Position numbers and translations under genes: made by a program. Shown here piece after piece: positions 60,369-64,000 of a stretch of 64,000 bases of DNA. Each line of letters opens with the position of its first letter. The stretch's first letter is position 1. The stretch is from Fictibacillus sp. b24 (GTDB taxonomy: Bacteria; Bacillota; Bacilli; Bacillales; Fictibacillaceae). The notes under the pieces were generated by a model. It was not told where the DNA came from and did not search any database. It saw nothing but the letters and a program-made list of their open reading frames with translations. The stretch is taken from the NCBI RefSeq assembly GCF_030348825.1, contig NZ_JAUCES010000005.1, forward strand, positions 3,534,001 through 3,598,000. Reading direction: 5' to 3'.

Positions 60369-60698
60369 TCACTGCTTTTTATTTTTGCTGCAACAAAACA
60401 TACCTTCAAATTTTGTCCATAGCTGTTTAAGTGTCTCCATCCATTCACAGGCTCCGTCCATTGCCTCTGGCTGTATCGAATAGTAGCGATAACGCCCATC
60501 TTTTCGGTGCGTGACAAGACCTGCACTCTCTAATACTTTTAAATGCTTAGAGATGGCAGGCAGCGACATATCAAAAGGTTCCGCTAACTCTTGAACACTC
60601 CTCTCCCCAATTGATAGCTGCTCGATGATACTTCTTCTCGTAGGATCAGACAGAACAGAAAATACATCATTTAAATTATCGGATTTATATTTAACCAT
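60369..60698 (-). CDS. ArsR-family transcriptional regulator
   Basis: Winged-helix repressor of 109 aa: DVFSVLSDPTRRSIIEQL (about residues 11-28) and recognition helix MSLPAISKHLKVLESAGLVTHRKDGR (about 43-68). It lacks the CVC metal site of classical ArsR; a Cys-Cys pair near the C-terminus (MFCCSKNKK) might sense metal or redox. The ATG at 60696-60698 is preferred over GTG 60717-60719, because the GTG lies inside the promoter spacer. It is first in the operon with an ABC-2 exporter and probably represses it. Confidence 0.82.
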   Translation of the reverse strand: MVKYKSDNLNDVFSVLSDPTRRSIIEQLSIGERSVQELAEPFDMSLPAISKHLKVLESAGLVTHRKDGRYRYYSIQPEAMDGACEWMETLKQLWTKFEGMFCCSKNKKQ

Positions 60699-60735
60699 TT
60701 GGTTAAGTATAAATCCCACCTCACATATCTGTCAA
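60686..60735 (-). promoter_or_regulatory. Promoter and operator of the ArsR-ABC operon
   Basis: -35 TTGACA (60730-60735), 18-bp spacer, -10 TATACT (60706-60711). A 26-bp inverted repeat (60686-60711; arms TATATTTAACCA and TGGTTAAGTATA, one mismatch) covers the -10 box and the start codon. This is an ideal place for autorepression. Confidence 0.75.
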
Positions 60736-60747
60736 TTTATACCTGTC

Positions 60748-61425
60748 CTAGCTATACGTATATTCGACTTTCACAGTGGCAGTAATTCTATTCTCACCCG
60801 GCTGTATGGGAGTTTCAGCACTTTGTGCCAGCATAGCCGCTTGAAATGGAATTGGTCTAGGCGGAAGCTGTTGAGATATTTCTTGTACCACAACCGGAAC
60901 AGGCTGCAGTGTGACACCCAATGTTCTTGCCATCGTAATTGCTTTTTGCTGAGCATTTTGTATCGCCAATGTTAACGCTTGGTTATAAAAAGCGTCGGGG
61001 TTGGAAACGGTGAACTGTATAGAAGAAACTGAATTAGCACCGCTTGCAACAGCTGTGTCAATCACCTGACCTGTCTTACGAATATCTTTTACTGTTACCT
61101 GCAGTTGATGCTCTACACGATAGCCTCTAAATATTTGCTGGCCATTTTCATAGTTATATTGAGGGTCGATACGATAACTAGACGTTTGAATGTCACTTTG
61201 AGAAATGCCGAGGGACAGCATCCCTTGTATGACAGCAGCTGTTTTATCTGCATTCTCTTTTTGCGCTGCACTTAGATTTTGACCTTCATTAATGACTCCT
61301 ATTGTAATGATGGCTTGATCAGGTGTTGCTGACACAGTTCCTTCACCTGTTACAGTCATGCGGTTTGTCTTCGCTTGCCGATACAAATGTTCACTCATGG
61401 TATTTTGATATCCAGGGTAATACAC
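60748..61425 (-). CDS. SIMPL domain protein (DUF541)
   Basis: A protein of 225 aa in the SIMPL/DUF541 family, whose role is poorly known (oxidative stress in some bacteria, signalling in mammals). Conserved parts are VTGEGTVSATPDQAIITIGV near residue 24, the tyrosine-rich YRIDPQYNYENGQQIFRGYRVEHQLQVTVKD near 85 and ITATVKVEYTYS at the end. The GTG at 61423-61425 lies 8 nt after AAGGGGG and is preferred; an ATG nine codons on is possible. No signal peptide is seen, unlike many family members. Confidence 0.75.
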   Translation of the reverse strand: MYYPGYQNTMSEHLYRQAKTNRMTVTGEGTVSATPDQAIITIGVINEGQNLSAAQKENADKTAAVIQGMLSLGISQSDIQTSSYRIDPQYNYENGQQIFRGYRVEHQLQVTVKDIRKTGQVIDTAVASGANSVSSIQFTVSNPDAFYNQALTLAIQNAQQKAITMARTLGVTLQPVPVVVQEISQQLPPRPIPFQAAMLAQSAETPIQPGENRITATVKVEYTYS

Positions 61426-61489
61426 GCAAGAATCCCCCTTCACTTTTCTATTCCATAAAAGCTATGCGTACACCTATATAAAAAGAAGA

Positions 61490-61522
61490 AAAAGCATCTG
61501 ACACGTTTGCGTCAAATGCTTT
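61490..61522 (-). terminator. Terminator of the dipeptidase gene
   Basis: AAAGCATTTGACG pairs with CGTGTCAGATGCTTT around CAAA (one mismatch), followed by TTCTTC. Confidence 0.75.
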
Positions 61523-61528
61523 CTCTTG

Positions 61529-62467
61529 TTATTTATCTGTTGGTTTTGGAAGATAGTTTAAGAAGTTTTGGTGAGCAAATCCTCGTACTTCTTCCTCTGA
61601 ATAATGTTTCAACAGTTCATTTATTAAGTTTTGGGTTTTGGATGCGTCTTCTAAGTCCGTAATAAGTTGCGAGATTCCATCAAAATCCGAACCTAGACCA
61701 ATCTGCTTCACACCACCAAGTCCACAAAAATGGTCGATGTGTTTAATGAGATCAGAGATGCTGGACGAGCCCTCGCTTTTAGTAAATGGAGGGTTATAAA
61801 CAACATGCACCACTCCTCCTTTACCGAACATCTCTTTCGCCATTTCATCCGTTAAGTTCCTCGGATGATCACATAGAGCACGTGAATTAGAATGGCTTGC
61901 TAAAGGATATTTGGCAATGTCCATAACGTCCCAGAAGGCACGATCACATAAATGGGAAACATCTGTTAGAATTTGATGCTTGTTATTGAACTTAACAACC
62001 TCTTTACCAAACACCGTAAGTCCTGCTCCACGAGGTTCCTGTGCCCCGTCTGCCGCGAGATTCGCGTGATTCCATGTAAGTCCAATCAAGAGGACGCCAA
62101 GTTGGTGCAATATGCTTAACTTTGTAAGATCATCACCAATTGCGTCCACTCCTTCAAGCGTTAACACCGCCCCGATTTCTCCATCTTTTAAGGTATGAAA
62201 ATCAGACCAATTTTTCAAATGCTTCATCTCTGGGTTTTTACCGAGGACTTCCTTATAAAAACAATCCACTTGCTGAAGAGCAGACTGAAATTTTTGATCA
62301 CTCGGAATAAACGGCTCTATAAAAATAGCGAAAAACTGAACGTTCACTTTTCCCTTTTTTAGTCGCTCTTTATTTGTAGCAAGCTGTGGTGCATCTGCAT
62401 AACGCAGCTTACCGTCCGTTTCCCATAGTTTTAATAATGCATCGCAATGCAAGTCAATGACATTCAT
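61529..62467 (-). CDS. Membrane dipeptidase family (peptidase M19) protein
   Basis: Zinc dipeptidase of the M19 family, 312 aa. The metal ligands His7 and Asp9 (IDLHCDALL), the bridging Glu in TLEGVDAIG near residue 104, His in SHSNSRALCDHPRNLTDE near 190, and GLGSDFDGI near 257 are all present. It should hydrolyse dipeptides, possibly with D-amino acids, in the cytosol; no signal peptide is visible. GGTGGGATC precedes the ATG. The gene is monocistronic, between the SIMPL gene and the divergent glnS. Confidence 0.86.
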   Translation of the reverse strand: MNVIDLHCDALLKLWETDGKLRYADAPQLATNKERLKKGKVNVQFFAIFIEPFIPSDQKFQSALQQVDCFYKEVLGKNPEMKHLKNWSDFHTLKDGEIGAVLTLEGVDAIGDDLTKLSILHQLGVLLIGLTWNHANLAADGAQEPRGAGLTVFGKEVVKFNNKHQILTDVSHLCDRAFWDVMDIAKYPLASHSNSRALCDHPRNLTDEMAKEMFGKGGVVHVVYNPPFTKSEGSSSISDLIKHIDHFCGLGGVKQIGLGSDFDGISQLITDLEDASKTQNLINELLKHYSEEEVRGFAHQNFLNYLPKPTDK

Positions 62468-62520
62468 GTTGATCCCACCATTTCTTTGTTAAATAATCTC
62501 CTTAACCCCAAAAGAATACG

Positions 62521-62548
62521 TTTAGTTGAAATTTATTTTTGTTATAAT
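62521..62548 (+). promoter_or_regulatory. glnS promoter
   Basis: TTTAGT (62521-62526), 16-bp spacer, extended -10 TGT-TATAAT (62543-62548), 45 nt before the glnS start. Confidence 0.6.
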
Positions 62549-62593
62549 GTAAAGTATATCTTAGTTTACATATAAGGAAAGGCTTGATACGGG

Positions 62594-64000
62594 ATGGAGA
62601 ATAGTTCTTCTAATTTTATTAAAACAATCATCCAAAACGATCTGGAATCCGGAAAACACAAGAAAATCGTTACTCGTTTCCCTCCAGAACCTAATGGATA
62701 TCTTCATATTGGACATGCAAAATCAATCGTAATCAACTTCGGACTTGCGGATGAGTTTGGCGGAGAAACCAATCTGCGCTTTGATGATACTAACCCATTG
62801 AAGGAAGATCAAGAGTACGTTGATGCAATTAAAAAAGACGTTGAGTGGCTAGGATTTGAATGGGAGAACCTACGCTTTGCTTCTGATTATTTTGAAGAAA
62901 TGTACGCTCGTGCCGTTCTTTTAATTAAAAAAGAAAAAGCGTATGTGGATGACCTGACTGCAGACGAGATTCGTGAATACCGCGGAACACTGACAGAACC
63001 AGGCAAAGAAAGTCCTTACCGCAACCGCTCTGTTGAAGAGAACTTGGATCTTTTTGACCGCATGCGTAAAGGCGAGTTCGAGAACGGACAAAAAGTACTT
63101 CGTGCAAAGATCGACATGAGCTCACCTAATATTAACTTACGTGACCCAGTCATTTATCGTGTCTCTCATGCTACCCATCACAATACCGGTGACACGTGGT
63201 GCATCTATCCGATGTATGCATTCGCTCACCCGATCGAGGATGCGATTGAGGGCGTAACACATTCGCTTTGTACAACTGAATTTGAAGATCAGCGTCCTCT
63301 ATACAACTGGGTTGTTGAAGAATGTGAGATGGACAGCCAGCCGCAGCAAATTGAGTTCGGCCGCCTAGGACTAACGAACACGGTAATGAGCAAACGTAAA
63401 CTAAAGCAGCTTGTAGACGAAGGATATGTGGACGGATGGGATGATCCACGCATGCCGACGATCTCTGGTTTACGCCGTAAAGGCTATACGCCTGACTCAA
63501 TCGTTGAGTTTGTAAAAGCAGCTGGTGTTTCAAAAGGTTCTGGTGTAACCGACACGGCGATGCTTGAGCATTTTATCCGTGAAGATCTAAAAGTGAAAGC
63601 ACCTCGTACGATGGGAATTGTTGATCCGTTAAAAGTAGTGATCACAAACTATCCTGAAGGACAAGTTGAGATGCTGGATGCTGAGATCAATCCAGAGAAT
63701 CCAGAAATGGGCTCACGTCAGATTCCATTTTCTCGTGAAATTTATATCGAGCGTGAAGACTTTATGGAGGATCCTCCGAAAAAGTACTTCCGACTCTTCC
63801 CTGGCAACGAAGTTCGCTTAAAGCATGCATACTTCATTAAATGCGAAGATTTTATAAAAGATGAAAACGGCAATGTGGTTGAACTTCATTGCACGTACGA
63901 TGTAGAAACAAAGTCAGGCACTGGATTTACAGGCCGTAAAGTAAAAGGAACACTTCACTGGGTTGAAGCGACACAAGCCGTACCAGCTGAGTTCCGTATG
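62594..64000 (+). CDS. glnS: Glutaminyl-tRNA synthetase, 5' part
   Basis: Class I aminoacyl-tRNA synthetase that charges tRNA-Gln directly with glutamine. The first 469 codons are in the window; the gene runs off the right edge. The ATP-binding HIGH motif is in [15 protein letters not shown] (HIGH at 38-41) and the KMSKS equivalent is VMSKRKL near residue 265. [41 protein letters not shown] and the start of the anticodon-binding beta-barrels (from about 340) follow E. coli GlnS closely. The ATG at 62594 has AAGGAAAGG about 10 nt before. Most bacilli lack this enzyme and use GatCAB instead. Confidence 0.92.
   Translation, partial: MENSSSNFIKTIIQNDLESGKHKKIVTRFPPEPNGYLHIGHAKSIVINFGLADEFGGETNLRFDDTNPLKEDQEYVDAIKKDVEWLGFEWENLRFASDYFEEMYARAVLLIKKEKAYVDDLTADEIREYRGTLTEPGKESPYRNRSVEENLDLFDRMRKGEFENGQKVLRAKIDMSSPNINLRDPVIYRVSHATHHNTGDTWCIYPMYAFAHPIEDAIEGVTHSLCTTEFEDQRPLYNWVVEECEMDSQPQQIEFGRLGLTNTVMSKRKLKQLVDEGYVDGWDDPRMPTISGLRRKGYTPDSIVEFVKAAGVSKGSGVTDTAMLEHFIREDLKVKAPRTMGIVDPLKVVITNYPEGQVEMLDAEINPENPEMGSRQIPFSREIYIEREDFMEDPPKKYFRLFPGNEVRLKHAYFIKCEDFIKDENGNVVELHCTYDVETKSGTGFTGRKVKGTLHWVEATQAVPAEFRM

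Noticed and set aside
60717-60719. GTG start of the ArsR gene
   Set aside because: The codon lies in the spacer between a strong -35 and -10, upstream of the predicted transcription start.

Overview
The window looks like chromosomal DNA of a low-to-mid GC Bacillaceae, possibly Fictibacillus-like. Evidence: B. subtilis-type gene sets (qoxABCD, yojF-bshB2, proBA, tcyP, ykpA, yfmR, yukEDCB-yueBC), strong GGAGG ribosome binding sites with frequent TTG/GTG starts, and sigma-A promoters. The genus is an inference. No tRNA, rRNA, CRISPR array, transposase or prophage was seen.

Layout. 1-7.2 kb: 5' end of trehalose PTS gene treP with two TreR-type operators and a cre box, pdxK, the yojF-bshB2 bacillithiol pair, a small membrane protein, proBA, and a NERD-domain nuclease-like gene followed by a 20-bp tandem repeat array. 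7.5-13.3 kb: cytochrome aa3 quinol oxidase operon (minus strand) with an Fnr-like palindrome in its promoter, then cystine transporter tcyP. 13.6-22.5 kb: PfpI-family protein, 5-formyl-THF cyclo-ligase-like protein, small genes, ABC-F ATPase ykpA, a second NERD gene with its own 20-bp repeat array, ABC-F yfmR, and a PutP/OpuE proline symporter.

22.5-35.4 kb is a carotenoid island of three transcription units. The minus unit crtQ-crtO-fni encodes glycosyltransferase, acyltransferase and IPP isomerase. The divergent plus unit encodes a CrtP-like oxidase, a CruF-type hydratase, a second glycosyltransferase and a CrtD/CrtN-like desaturase. The minus unit crtN, second CrtN/P-like gene, crtM encodes the early steps. 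Together they predict a glycosylated, acylated and possibly hydrated acyclic carotenoid acid.

35.6-47 kb: small membrane protein, KinB-like sensor kinase, an asymmetric heterodimeric ABC exporter, CDF cation exporter, AGCS amino-acid/sodium symporter, YjjP/YjjB-type split exporter, and a LacI-family regulator with a perfect palindrome upstream. 47-57 kb: a compact type VII secretion operon (esxA-esaB-essB-essC-esaA-essA) with no LXG toxin beside it. 57-64 kb: unknown membrane protein, an ArsR-controlled ABC-2 operon whose operator, -10 box and start codon coincide (apparently leaderless), SIMPL-domain protein, M19 dipeptidase, and the first 469 codons of a glutaminyl-tRNA synthetase, which is unusual in Bacillus relatives.

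Besides genes, the window carries four copies of a roughly 150-bp hairpin-forming dispersed repeat (one with extra internal sequence) and three unrelated-sequence tandem arrays with 20- or 21-bp period. Two of these arrays abut the two NERD genes, and two share the same boundary motif.
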